Shown here piece after piece: positions 54,029 to 63,442 of a DNA stretch of 64,000 nucleotides. Source of the stretch: Desulfobacteraceae bacterium (GTDB lineage Bacteria; Desulfobacterota; Desulfobacteria; Desulfobacterales; Desulfobacteraceae); the NCBI GenBank assembly GCA_024225635.1, contig JAAEMK010000464.1:21785-85784 (forward strand). The letters run 5' to 3'. The translations under genes and the position numbers were made by a program. The notes beneath the pieces were generated by a model that was not told the DNA's origin, made no database searches, and saw nothing but the letters and a program-made list of their open reading frames with translations. Position 1 is the first letter of the stretch. Each line of letters opens with the position of its first letter.

Positions 54029-55806
54029 GCTTTAGACGACGAAATTATGCCGAAGTAATGGATAATCTGCTGACCTCCCTGGTCAAGGGCGTCAGCGCGG
54101 AGCAGCATCCGTTTCCGCCTTCCGATGCAGGTTTTCCCCCCTACGCCCATTCCCTGGAGCGGTCGCCGGCCGCCGACATCGTTGCGGTCCATGGCAGCCG
54201 CAACGGACAATCCCATGCCTTTGTCAAAGATAAGGACTATGCCTTGTCCCAGGATGGCAGTCAGTTGCAATGGATGGAGGAGGGGGCAGCTTTACCGGAT
54301 AGGGGGACGGTGATCCATGTGAACTATCTGCCCGAATCCGTGAACGGCGCCCTGAACGATATCCATGTGGGCAGTGTGCTCAGAACCCTGGCGGAATCGG
54401 TGGGCCTTGAAATCGCGCGGCTGTACGCCCAGCTGGAGGCGGTGTATAAATCCGCCTATATCGATACGGCATCAGGCAGGGCCCTTGATAATGTGGTGGC
54501 GTTACTGGGCACCCGGCGTGTGAAGGCAGGCCGGTTCAGCGGGGAGATCGAATTCACCCGGACCCCGGGCAGCCGGGGTTCCATTTTTATTCCCGCAGGT
54601 ATGCGTGTCATGACCGTTGGCGGCAATGTGGAATATGAAACCACCGCCCCTGTGACCGTGGTCGACGGCCAGAATACCGCAAGGGTCATTGCCCGGGATG
54701 TGGAAGAAAACAGCCGGGGGGTTGCCGCGGATGAACTGGTCGTGCTGGCAAAGCCCGTCACCGGTATTACCGGGGTGAGCAATCCCGCTCCCACCGCCGC
54801 CACCAACACCAATGAAACCGATGAGGAACTGAAAAACCGGGCAAAGAATTTCCTCCACGGCAGTGAGCGCGCCACCCTGGGGGCGATCAGGGAAGCGGTC
54901 GCCAAACAGGGAATCCTGGCGGATGTGGAAGAGTTGGAGGGGGATTCGACTGAGAAGGTCGGCCGGGTCAAAGTTATTCCCCACGTGGACAAGCTGGAAC
55001 CCGGGCTCAGGCAACGGATCAACACTGCCATCAGCGATTCCCGTCCCGTGGGGGTCAATGTCTTTCTGGATGAAAGTGTCAAAGCGCCGGTAAAGGTGGA
55101 TCTGACCCTGCGGATCGTCACCGCCCCGGATCTGCTGGAACAGGATTTGCGGGCGGCCCGGGAATCGGTCCGGGAAAAAATCAGCGATTATTTCGCCTCC
55201 CTTCCCATCAATGAGCCGGGCAGTGTCAACCGTATCATCGGTATTGTGCTTGGCATCAGCGAAGTCCGGGACATGCAGATTGTGGAAGCCAAAGCTGACG
55301 GGGTCGTCATCGGCGAGGAGACCTTAAGTAAAGGTCAATTGGGGGTTGCGGGCAAGACCACTCAACTGGGCGCATTGGAGATCGTCGATCCCAATCTGCC
55401 GACCTTGTTGCGGGTGGTCATCATCCATCCGGAGGCGGCTGATCCGCCCAATGATCCGGAAATCGAAAATGCCTTGAATACCATGCTTACCGAACTCAAT
55501 GGCATGAATGATACGGACGAGGTGGATGATCCTGCAAAACAATCCCTGGATTTCTCCAAACTGTTATATGTGTTGCCGTTGCCGCTGGATGAGGCGGTCA
55601 AACCCGAGGGCGGTATCCATGAGGTCTGGACCGGACCCGTCCCTGCCGGGCTTACCCCGGCGGATATTGTTCCCTATGAAGTGCAATTTGTTTTCACCAT
55701 TGAAAGCGGATTAAGCCGGACCCTTGTGACTGATGCGGACAGCTATCAGTTGACCGGGTATGAGCGCTTGACCCTTGCAGCCGTGGAAATTAACAAGGTA
55801 AGCTGA
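54025..55806 (+). CDS. Baseplate J-like protein (gpJ/gp6)
   Basis: 593 residues. Baseplate J core: IYAQLEAVYKSAYIDTASGR, LDNVVALLGTRRVKAGRFSG, FIPAGMRVMTVGG, NETDEELKNRAKNFLHGSER and VNRIIGIVLGISEVRDMQI. The N-terminal ~100 residues and a C-terminal extension (about 470-593) exceed the phage length of about 300, as in eCIS Afp11-type proteins. Forms the ring of wedges with gp25 and gpI. Confidence 0.9.
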   Translation: MSFRRRNYAEVMDNLLTSLVKGVSAEQHPFPPSDAGFPPYAHSLERSPAADIVAVHGSRNGQSHAFVKDKDYALSQDGSQLQWMEEGAALPDRGTVIHVNYLPESVNGALNDIHVGSVLRTLAESVGLEIARLYAQLEAVYKSAYIDTASGRALDNVVALLGTRRVKAGRFSGEIEFTRTPGSRGSIFIPAGMRVMTVGGNVEYETTAPVTVVDGQNTARVIARDVEENSRGVAADELVVLAKPVTGITGVSNPAPTAATNTNETDEELKNRAKNFLHGSERATLGAIREAVAKQGILADVEELEGDSTEKVGRVKVIPHVDKLEPGLRQRINTAISDSRPVGVNVFLDESVKAPVKVDLTLRIVTAPDLLEQDLRAARESVREKISDYFASLPINEPGSVNRIIGIVLGISEVRDMQIVEAKADGVVIGEETLSKGQLGVAGKTTQLGALEIVDPNLPTLLRVVIIHPEAADPPNDPEIENALNTMLTELNGMNDTDEVDDPAKQSLDFSKLLYVLPLPLDEAVKPEGGIHEVWTGPVPAGLTPADIVPYEVQFVFTIESGLSRTLVTDADSYQLTGYERLTLAAVEINKVS

Positions 55807-55808
55807 CC

Positions 55809-58289
55809 ATGCCTAAATATGATCAACTTCGAGGGCATTTACCGTCCTTATACCGGCCGGAAACCGGCGATACCGGTCTTGTGTCCGAATTCCTGAAAGC
55901 CGTGGGCAGGATATTGGATGATATCGGCCTGAATCTGAATGGGGTGATGCAGGCCCATTGGTATGATTATGCGGACAGCGCCCGCTATGACGCCCATGCC
56001 AATCTCCTTCGGCGGCAACAGGAACTGGGGCCCCTGAATCCCGGCGATCCCGAAGATCTTGAGACCATCGAGGAATTTCCCTATTTGTACGATCTGGCGC
56101 GCCTGGGGGCATTGATCTCTTTGCCGCCGTGGCGGGAACCCGCCCCCCTGAAGGAGACGGTGGAACAATACCGGGAACGCCTGGGGCTGATGGTCCGGCT
56201 CTATCGCAATGGACTGGGCACGGTCAAGGCATTGCGCACCATGGTGGAGGCGGAACTGCCGCCAATCCCGGATGTGCCGCGCATTCAACGAAAACGGTCT
56301 TTTTCCATAGAAGAATACGCGCCGTTGGTGACGGTCAGAAAACCATTCGCTGTCCGGGGGGCGCCCTTTGACGGAGCGGGGCAGCCATTGAATCTCGTGG
56401 GACCGCTGATGCGGTGGCGGTTTGAGAATGACGGGCTGGAAGCCGCGCCCCTGACCCTTTATATCGAGGGGATCAGCGCCATTCCCGGTCAACGGGATGC
56501 AACGGTTGATCCCGTTCTGGAATTGTTTGACAAGGGCGGTGGCTATCCCCTTTCAGGGATTGCCTACCAGGGCGTCATCCCTCCGGGGGAGGTGCTGCGG
56601 TTGCGGCCCGCTTACCACTCCTGGCTGGGCCTGGAAAACGCCGTGTTGACCTCCCGGTCCGATCCCCCAGGCCCGGTCGGGGCAAATCCCACGGCACCGG
56701 GGCCCTGGGTAAGCAGTGGGGGCGCGCCGACAGGCGCTGTGACCGCCATGGTTCAGACCCGGGACCGGATGTTGTGGGTGGCAATCCGGGATAACGGGGC
56801 GGGGGAGCTGTGGCGTTACAATGGCAAAACCTGGACCCGGCAGCTGGACAGCCTTGCCTTGGGGGTTGTCCATTGCCTGTTTGAGCAGGGTCGGGATTTG
56901 CTGATCGGGACCGATTCAAGCCTGCTGCGCATGCCCCTGTACCCCGGGGAGGAGGTTCCCTTTGACGCAACGCCGGTGGCAGCCCTGGCCGGGCAGGCGG
57001 TTTACGACATGTTGCAGGATAAGGACGGCACCCTGTGGCTTGCCACAACCAATGGGGCCCTGTGGTTGAACCCGGATGACAGTGTCACTTTTTCAGACTT
57101 GACCGGCACTCAAATCCGGGCATTGCACCAGGATCAAAACGGGGTGTTGTATTTCGGGGGGGAGCTGGGGGTGTTCCAGTTTCAAACCGGTACGGAACAC
57201 TGGTACTGGTACCGGGGTGAAGAGGAATCTGACCAGATCCCGGACTGGAACCGTTTCACACCGGGGGAACTTCCCCAGGCCAGCCAGGTTTATCTTCCCC
57301 CGGTCACGAGTCTCCACGCCGGACCCGACGCATCCATCTGGATCGGTACCGAACATGGTTTTGCCCGATACCGCGCACGTTCGGAGCGCGGCTTGACCTA
57401 TAAAACCCTGCTCGAGGCCTATCCCGACCTTGCTGGCGGCGAGGTGTATTCAATCCGGGAAGACGCTCGGGGCCTGGTATGGCTGTGCACCCTCCGGGGA
57501 TTGTTTCGCTATGACGGGCGGGATATGTCCCAGTACCAGGCAGGCAGCGGGCGCTGGGTTTCACAGGGCCGGGCGGATTGCGTGTATCCCACGGATGATG
57601 GAAGCCCGAGGGGCTTCTGGCGGTTCAACCGCAACCTGGACCCGCCTGACTGGCAATATTTCGATGGCAATACCCGGCAGTGGACCCTGTACACGGAGAC
57701 GCCCCGCAGTGAAGCTGAAGACCCGGTCCGCGCGGTATTGTGGACCGACTCCGTTGCCGGGGAACTGGGAACATGGGATGGGGAAGTCTTTATCACTGCC
57801 GCTCCGGTTGCCATGGACGATCTGGCCATGCGGGTGAAACCAACCGGCGAGCGCATTGTTGTCGGCGGGCTGCCGGCAGTGCCGCGTATTCCCGTTGGGG
57901 AATCGACATGGCGGTACCTTTCCCTGGAAAGCGGGGATATGCCGGTATCGGTGAGCCGTCCCTGGTGGACCCGGGAAGGACGCCTGCTGCCGCCGCCGGA
58001 TCAGCAAGCCCCGTATCCGGGGCGCTACGGAGAGAATGATCCCGACCCGAAACCGCCGGAGCAGACCTTTGACAATACGGTATTCGCCTACAACCCCGCT
58101 GCAAAAGTATGGCTGGAGTGGGCGGGCAGGCGGACGTTCACAGCCATTGTCAGATTAATGAAGATCAGTGGGGACGAAGTGATCCATCCCGCCATTCTCG
58201 ACCGGGTGTGGCATGGCATGGAAAGGGTGCGGCCCGCAGGCGTTAAATTGAAGCTGGCGGTGGAAGAGCAAATCGTACGAGGAGAATGA
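55809..58289 (+). CDS. gpI-like baseplate protein fused to a beta-propeller
   Basis: 826 residues. Residues 1-170 match tail protein I: HLPSLYRPETGDTGLVSEFL, RLGALISLPPWREPAPLKE and YRNGLGTVKALRTMVEAELPP. From about 310 to 575 follow propeller blades of the two-component-regulator type (MLWVAIRDNGAGELWRYNG, TLWLATTNGALWLNP, SIWIGTEHGFARYR, LVWLCTLRGLFRYDG). The C-terminal 250 residues are beta-rich, unrecognised. Phage gpI is about 180 residues, so four fifths is extra. The propeller likely projects from the baseplate for binding (inference). Confidence 0.8.
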   Translation: MPKYDQLRGHLPSLYRPETGDTGLVSEFLKAVGRILDDIGLNLNGVMQAHWYDYADSARYDAHANLLRRQQELGPLNPGDPEDLETIEEFPYLYDLARLGALISLPPWREPAPLKETVEQYRERLGLMVRLYRNGLGTVKALRTMVEAELPPIPDVPRIQRKRSFSIEEYAPLVTVRKPFAVRGAPFDGAGQPLNLVGPLMRWRFENDGLEAAPLTLYIEGISAIPGQRDATVDPVLELFDKGGGYPLSGIAYQGVIPPGEVLRLRPAYHSWLGLENAVLTSRSDPPGPVGANPTAPGPWVSSGGAPTGAVTAMVQTRDRMLWVAIRDNGAGELWRYNGKTWTRQLDSLALGVVHCLFEQGRDLLIGTDSSLLRMPLYPGEEVPFDATPVAALAGQAVYDMLQDKDGTLWLATTNGALWLNPDDSVTFSDLTGTQIRALHQDQNGVLYFGGELGVFQFQTGTEHWYWYRGEEESDQIPDWNRFTPGELPQASQVYLPPVTSLHAGPDASIWIGTEHGFARYRARSERGLTYKTLLEAYPDLAGGEVYSIREDARGLVWLCTLRGLFRYDGRDMSQYQAGSGRWVSQGRADCVYPTDDGSPRGFWRFNRNLDPPDWQYFDGNTRQWTLYTETPRSEAEDPVRAVLWTDSVAGELGTWDGEVFITAAPVAMDDLAMRVKPTGERIVVGGLPAVPRIPVGESTWRYLSLESGDMPVSVSRPWWTREGRLLPPPDQQAPYPGRYGENDPDPKPPEQTFDNTVFAYNPAAKVWLEWAGRRTFTAIVRLMKISGDEVIHPAILDRVWHGMERVRPAGVKLKLAVEEQIVRGE

Positions 58290-59920
58290 TCATGGCTTTT
58301 CAGGATTTACAGGACGCGATTACGGCAATGGGGGCCTTGGGAGAAAAAATCCAGGGCGACCTCATCAAGCACGAAGAATGGAATATCCTTGTCTCCAGCG
58401 TGAAAACCATGGCGGATGAATTGGCGGCCGTTCACAACAGGGTTGAAGACGTTGAAGCATTTATCGGTTTCGAACAAGGCGCAGGTTACACATTGCGGGG
58501 CAGGATCGAGGTCCTGGAAGAATTTGTGGGGGACGCCGGTGACAGTGCCGCCTTGGATACCTTGTCCGGCCGTGTAACCCGGCTGGAAGAAACCGATGTG
58601 GTCGAGCAGCATGAGCTGGATACCTTTGTGAACGAAGAGTACCAGGAGTTCAAAGAGTCTGTTCAACCCCTGCGGGACCAGTACGTGGTCAAGCTCGAAA
58701 CCATCCGGGAGGATTACAACCTTGGGGAACGGGCAGTACTAACAGCCACCGTAAGAACCCTGGACGGCGTCATACCGTCCAATCCCCCATGGGTGGACTT
58801 CATCACCAGCTGGGGGAAGCTGAAACCCTTTGACGGATTTGACACGAGATCGGGCATTGACGGTCATTCCATTTCCGTACGCACCGATTCCAAAGGCATC
58901 GCCAGGGTGCGGATCAGCTCAGAGCACCAGCAGGAGCTGAGTGAGGAAGACGAAGCCCAGGTGGAAGGCTTTTTCGGGTCAGTGGTGAAGGCCACCGATC
59001 AGACCGTGCAGCAGACGTTGAATCTTGCCCCCAATGCCGGTGACGGCATCGCCATTGCCGTCTACGATGAAATGAAGAAAGTGTACCAGCGCAGCAATAT
59101 GGTATTCATGCACCGCTTTGCCGATGCCTATTATGTGGGCAACCAGGTCGCCCGCTGGAAGGGGGGCATCAATTTCGCCGGTAACTGGAAGTTCTACCGC
59201 TCAACGGTGGTGGCCATTGCCAAGGAAGACGGCGACCCGACCACCCCCGACTCCAAGTCCGCCGCAAGCGCGATCCAGATAGCGTTCAAGGACTGGGTCG
59301 GCCCCTGGATCGACTGGTATTTTGAAAATGACCAGATTGAGGTGGCAGACATTGCCGACGGGTTGAGCAAACGGGTCGACCCGGATATCTATGTTACGTT
59401 GGAGGGCATGAAAACCACATTGGAAGACGAGGTCCAATCCACCTACGGGGTCATACATCAAAACAAGATATTGAACGCATTTGGAAAAGCGGTGGAGCAG
59501 ATAGACATTCCCCTCGAGCCCAAGGTGGCGGAGCAGACAAAAGAGACCGTGAACTATGGGGTCGGCAATCAAAAGGCATGGAATGTCCTGCAATATTCCG
59601 GCGCCGTCGCCGGTTCCGGCGGGGAGAATGGTGTCAGGCAACCGGGGTTTACCACTGTCATGGACCAGGCCATAAAAATGTCAGGCCTCGATACCCTGGG
59701 GGATGATGTAAACGTCCTGAAAGGCTCGGTCACGACCCTGGAAGAAAGCTCGTTCACCATCGGAGATCAGGTGCTGGGCACCATGACGGATATGCAGAAC
59801 AAGATTGTCGAATTCAATGTGCCCCAGCGGGATATATTGATGGGCAATATTGAAAACATCCGCGGCCAGGTAACGGAAATACTGACCAAGTTCAACAATA
59901 AACAGGATGGGAAAGGTTGA
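58286..59920 (+). CDS. Coiled-coil/Ig-like tail fibre or accessory protein
   Basis: 544 residues. Starts at ATG 58286 in an ATGA overlap, or at ATG 58292 (better spaced from GAGGAG). About 1-135 is a coiled coil (VRNRVEDVEAF-type heptads, RGRIEVLEEFVG, RVTRLEETDVV). About 140-240 is an Ig-like strand domain (DYNLGERAVLTATVRTLDG to SKGIARVRISSEHQQEL). The rest is helical, with WKFYRSTVVAIAKE and DWVGPWIDWYFE, ending in another coiled coil. It shares its Ig-plus-helix layout with the next gene. Probably a baseplate fibre. Confidence 0.6.
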   Translation: MIMAFQDLQDAITAMGALGEKIQGDLIKHEEWNILVSSVKTMADELAAVHNRVEDVEAFIGFEQGAGYTLRGRIEVLEEFVGDAGDSAALDTLSGRVTRLEETDVVEQHELDTFVNEEYQEFKESVQPLRDQYVVKLETIREDYNLGERAVLTATVRTLDGVIPSNPPWVDFITSWGKLKPFDGFDTRSGIDGHSISVRTDSKGIARVRISSEHQQELSEEDEAQVEGFFGSVVKATDQTVQQTLNLAPNAGDGIAIAVYDEMKKVYQRSNMVFMHRFADAYYVGNQVARWKGGINFAGNWKFYRSTVVAIAKEDGDPTTPDSKSAASAIQIAFKDWVGPWIDWYFENDQIEVADIADGLSKRVDPDIYVTLEGMKTTLEDEVQSTYGVIHQNKILNAFGKAVEQIDIPLEPKVAEQTKETVNYGVGNQKAWNVLQYSGAVAGSGGENGVRQPGFTTVMDQAIKMSGLDTLGDDVNVLKGSVTTLEESSFTIGDQVLGTMTDMQNKIVEFNVPQRDILMGNIENIRGQVTEILTKFNNKQDGKG

Positions 59921-59926
59921 GGGTGA

Positions 59927-61474
59927 ATGCTTAAATCCTACATAAAACCTGAATCCTTGTCACCCGCTGAGGTTCAGCTGGTGCTGGAATTTATCAATGG
60001 TGCGCAAACGGTTGAAGAGATTGCCGATACCATCGAGATTCCAGGGGAACCGGATGTGGGGTTACGCATCGCCCAACGCCTGCTCAACAGGCGGGAGGCA
60101 CTGGGGGGCGAATTCACCGGCATACGGCAGGTTGCCGATACCCCCTATGTGGGCCCGGAGCGGTTTTCGGAAATTGCCGCGGTATTGACGGGACGCAGCA
60201 TTGAAAAAGTCGCTGAAACCGGCGGGGCGTCACCCTCGGTTTTACGGGAGCTGCGAGAACTCAGGGAAATGGTGAGTTCCTTACAATCCGCCATGGGCGT
60301 AAAGTGTCGCATTTCCATGCGCCTGGCCCGGTCCGATCTGTATATCGGGCAATCGGCCATCATATTGGTGGAGGTGCGTGATACCCGGAGGAACCGCCCC
60401 CAGGCAAACCTGGCCCTGACCCTCGCCACCAGCTGGGGGACCCTGGAAACCCATGTGGGGTTTGAAAAACGTCATGGCAGCATTGTAACGGCACAAACGG
60501 ATATCAATGGAAAGGCAAAAATAAAACTCACCGGCCCTACCTATGAACACCTTACCGACGCCCAGCAACTGGCCCTGGATTCCGCATTGCGCACCCTTGA
60601 CCCGGCAGCGCCAACCCCCTATGATGAGGCCCCGGGACTGGATGATCTTGTGTCGCAATACCAGGCAAAGGGCAGTGTGGCGTTGCGGCAAGCCATGGAT
60701 ATCTATTTCCGCACCCGGAGTGAGGCGTTAGCGAGCTCCATTAATCCGCCGTCCCCGAATAATGCCTGGCCCTGGATCGATGCCCTCGTAACCGCATATT
60801 TACACGAAGGCGAACAACAATCCCGGTGGGGCAATGGGGTTGAGAGCACGGCAGTTCTGAAAGTCCGCGTCAAGGACTGGATTGTCCCCTGGTACCAGGC
60901 ATATATCAAACGCCTCAACGAGAGTTGCACCATTAACGAAGACTTCAACCGGTTTAAAGACCAGGTGACAGACAAAGGCCTGCTTCTCGACAACATGGTC
61001 AACCGGTTGAACAGCTATGCCTCGGGAGAGGCCGGGCTGGTAGGGGCGTCGGCAGCGAAAAATGTGGCCCGGCGACAGGTAAATCATTTCCTCTCAACCG
61101 GTATGGAAGGGCTGCCGTTTACTACCCGGCAGCTTTTATTTCCCGCCCTTGGCCTGGCCGCAAAAAATGTCTCAACTACTCAAATGAGTTCATTGGCGGT
61201 CATGGGACACGTTCGCAAGGATATTAACCGTAATGTGGAGACAAAGTTTGCCCAACTGGGAGATGTCCAAGGCTTTGTCAAAGCGGTTGAGGACTTGAAA
61301 GCCCGGGAGTTTTCACAAAAATACCAGGATTTCGTTACAAAGGCCGACGCCTTTGATGAAAAATGGGCTGCGGCAGACAATAAGCTGACAAAGTTTGACT
61401 CCAGCTATTCTAAGTTTGATGCGGATTACACCGATTTTAAAAGGGACTATAACGATTTTAAGAATAAGCTATAG
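59927..61474 (+). CDS. HhH-like/Ig-like tail accessory protein, paralogue of the preceding gene
   Basis: 515 residues. About 15-85 looks like a helix-hairpin-helix unit (VQLVLEFINGAQTVEEIADT, then RIAQRLLNRREALGGEFTGI and YVGPERFSEIAAVLTG). About 130-225 is an Ig-like domain (DLYIGQSAIILVEVRDTRRN, ATSWGTLETHVGFEKR, DINGKAKIKLTGP) parallel to that of the preceding protein, including the TSWG-L segment; then a helical part with KDWIVPWYQAYIK, aligned to KDWVGPWIDWYFE before it. It ends in a Phe/Asp/Lys coiled coil with KFDSSYSKFDADYTDFKRDY. Confidence 0.6.
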   Translation: MLKSYIKPESLSPAEVQLVLEFINGAQTVEEIADTIEIPGEPDVGLRIAQRLLNRREALGGEFTGIRQVADTPYVGPERFSEIAAVLTGRSIEKVAETGGASPSVLRELRELREMVSSLQSAMGVKCRISMRLARSDLYIGQSAIILVEVRDTRRNRPQANLALTLATSWGTLETHVGFEKRHGSIVTAQTDINGKAKIKLTGPTYEHLTDAQQLALDSALRTLDPAAPTPYDEAPGLDDLVSQYQAKGSVALRQAMDIYFRTRSEALASSINPPSPNNAWPWIDALVTAYLHEGEQQSRWGNGVESTAVLKVRVKDWIVPWYQAYIKRLNESCTINEDFNRFKDQVTDKGLLLDNMVNRLNSYASGEAGLVGASAAKNVARRQVNHFLSTGMEGLPFTTRQLLFPALGLAAKNVSTTQMSSLAVMGHVRKDINRNVETKFAQLGDVQGFVKAVEDLKAREFSQKYQDFVTKADAFDEKWAAADNKLTKFDSSYSKFDADYTDFKRDYNDFKNKL

Positions 61475-61539
61475 GCCGTTTACGGAGCAATATATTCCCA
61501 CCTCAATGTTTACTGAAGCGTAATAACAATGGGTGCCAC

Positions 61540-63246
61540 ATGGATATCATACTTGCCGATACAGACACCACATGGGAAATCACCTCAGCGGTGGAAACAC
61601 CACCGGTAGTCGTCTATCGTCATGTAGTCAATCTGGAGTTTTCCACAGGCGGGTATGCCGACAGCATTAACGTCGATCCGGAATCAAGCTCCCTTGCGGG
61701 CGCGTTTACTCCCCAGGGATATGACGCCCTTGACAATGCAGGTCCCATACAGGCGTCAAAGGGCAATGGGCCCGGCGGAACCGTTATCGTCAGTTTTGAC
61801 GCACCCCGAAGAATCAAAAAAATAGAAATGGATGCCATAGCAAACGCAGATGCCCCGGTGTCGGAACTGACCATGGAACTCTATCGCATGGATGGTGAAT
61901 CCATTGCGGACCAGGCAACGTATACCGTATCAAACAATGAAGAAATCGTGGACTTTATCAGTGCAAAGTTCGCCATAAAAGCGTTCGATGATTCCCAAGC
62001 CCATGTCAGTATTGAAACAAACCATCTACTCGCTGTGATCGTACAAAGTAATCCCACTGGTCCCCGCATGGGCATTGCGCCACCGGCCCAGGCAGGAGAA
62101 AACAATGAGATTGTCGAGTATTTCTGGAATGTGCCCGGTGAAATCACCGACCCGGCTGATACTGTCCCGGCAGACAAAAATCCGGCCGAAGAATTGGCCA
62201 AAGCATTGATCCGTTATTTGAACGATCAATTCAACACTGTCTTCCGCCAAGCCAAAGAAAATGAACAACCACCGTCAATACCCGGCACCATCGGCATTGA
62301 TCTCGTGTTTGAATCAGATGCACCGTGCAACTTCGATGCAACCCGATTTACAATCAGCTATAGCCTGATACGTCAACGCTCCTCTTTTCCTTACCAGGGC
62401 GTATTACCCAAAGAAAAAACAATAGCCCGTTTTTCCGGCAACGCATTGAAGACGGAAGAAGTGATCATACAGCTCCCAAAGAACGCCGAGGTATTATCGG
62501 CCCGCCTGAAAACCGAAGCAAGTATAGGAGGGGAGCCGTCCTATGTCGTCGGTAATGCCCTGGAACCCCTGACAAGCTCCCTTAGAACCGGAATCAGCAT
62601 CACAGCGGACCGCTGGATCGCACAACCAGTCACACCGGACAAGGCCGTAAGCATCAATGGCCTGGCTCTTGGTATCATGAACCTGGCAAAGGAAACCGAA
62701 CTGCTGGTTCAACTGCAAGAAGACTGGAACGGTCAACCCTCCGGCAGGAAACTCGCGGAAGCCCGGATTCATTCAACCATATTGGGGGAACGCACCTGGA
62801 TCAGGATATCGCTGAGGGACTCAATTCCCCTGGCAACCCAACCCTGCTGGATATTATTGAAATCCGCCCAAAAAACCGCATTGTGGTTCACCCGGACCGG
62901 GGATTTCGAGCCGGTCCAGGTGCTGCAGGCAGCACAGGAAAAAGCGCCGTTGACAAAAATCACCGCAATCAAAGGCGTTGAAGCATACTACGCCTTCTTC
63001 AGCGCATCCACCCACGGCCGGGAGCACCAAGCACCCTTTGAACTTTCCATGGATACCACCGCCATCCCGGCGGCAACCATGGAAAACGACACCATCAGCT
63101 TTGAATTGAAAGACCCATTGAACAATAAACTGAGCCAGGAACATGGAGGGGCGCTTGCCGGCATTCCTTTCCACCTGAGTTCGCCATTCCCGGGCATGGT
63201 CACCATCTATCCCCCACGTATCGAATATACGCTTATGGAACTATGA
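61540..63246 (+). CDS. Unknown beta-rich protein at the 3' end of the tail block
   Basis: 568 residues, no recognised family. Predominantly beta pattern, with GGTVIVSFDAPRRIKKIEMD suggesting a galactose-binding-like sandwich at about 20-180, a helix near residue 220, and further sandwiches. One Cys-poor chain, no signal peptide. Last gene before the terminator hairpin, a common place for receptor-binding proteins of tails. Target-binding is inference only. Confidence 0.55.
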   Translation: MDIILADTDTTWEITSAVETPPVVVYRHVVNLEFSTGGYADSINVDPESSSLAGAFTPQGYDALDNAGPIQASKGNGPGGTVIVSFDAPRRIKKIEMDAIANADAPVSELTMELYRMDGESIADQATYTVSNNEEIVDFISAKFAIKAFDDSQAHVSIETNHLLAVIVQSNPTGPRMGIAPPAQAGENNEIVEYFWNVPGEITDPADTVPADKNPAEELAKALIRYLNDQFNTVFRQAKENEQPPSIPGTIGIDLVFESDAPCNFDATRFTISYSLIRQRSSFPYQGVLPKEKTIARFSGNALKTEEVIIQLPKNAEVLSARLKTEASIGGEPSYVVGNALEPLTSSLRTGISITADRWIAQPVTPDKAVSINGLALGIMNLAKETELLVQLQEDWNGQPSGRKLAEARIHSTILGERTWIRISLRDSIPLATQPCWILLKSAQKTALWFTRTGDFEPVQVLQAAQEKAPLTKITAIKGVEAYYAFFSASTHGREHQAPFELSMDTTAIPAATMENDTISFELKDPLNNKLSQEHGGALAGIPFHLSSPFPGMVTIYPPRIEYTLMEL

Positions 63247-63280
63247 TGTTTGTCTGGGGAAAGTATCATTCTAAAAACAA

Positions 63281-63314
63281 AAAAGGCCCTCAGCAAGAAA
63301 GCTGAGGGCCTTAT
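63281..63314. terminator. Terminator hairpin between tail block and tRNA-Gln
   Basis: Perfect 12-pair stem AAGGCCCTCAGC / GCTGAGGGCCTT around AAGAAA. On the minus strand it is followed by a T-rich tract (TTTTTTGTTTTT), so it best serves the leftward tRNA-Gln, and may also stop the rightward tail operon. Confidence 0.85.
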
Positions 63315-63322
63315 ATGTTCTA

Positions 63323-63396
63323 TGGCTGGGTGACTAGGATTCGAACCTAGATTGACGGAGTCAGAGTCCGTAGTCCTGCCATTGGACGATCACCCA
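63323..63396 (-). tRNA. tRNA-Gln (CTG)
   Basis: 74 bases with encoded CCA. Acceptor TGGGTGA/TCACCCA, anticodon stem ACGGA/TCCGT with loop CTCTGAC (anticodon CTG), T-arm CTAGG-TTCGAAT-CCTAG. Its 3' end points toward the tail block. Confidence 0.95.
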
Positions 63397-63413
63397 ATCG
63401 AAATAACGAAGGC

Positions 63414-63442
63414 TTTATACCGTGTGGGATCGGTGGTGTCAA
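63414..63442 (-). promoter_or_regulatory. Promoter for tRNA-Gln
   Basis: Minus-strand TTGACA (63442-63437), 17 bases, TATAAA (63419-63414), 18 bases before the tRNA 5' end. Near-consensus boxes. Confidence 0.7.

Noticed and set aside
34350-63246. Complete prophage.
   Set aside because: No capsid, portal, terminase, replication, repressor or lysis genes within the window; only tail functions.
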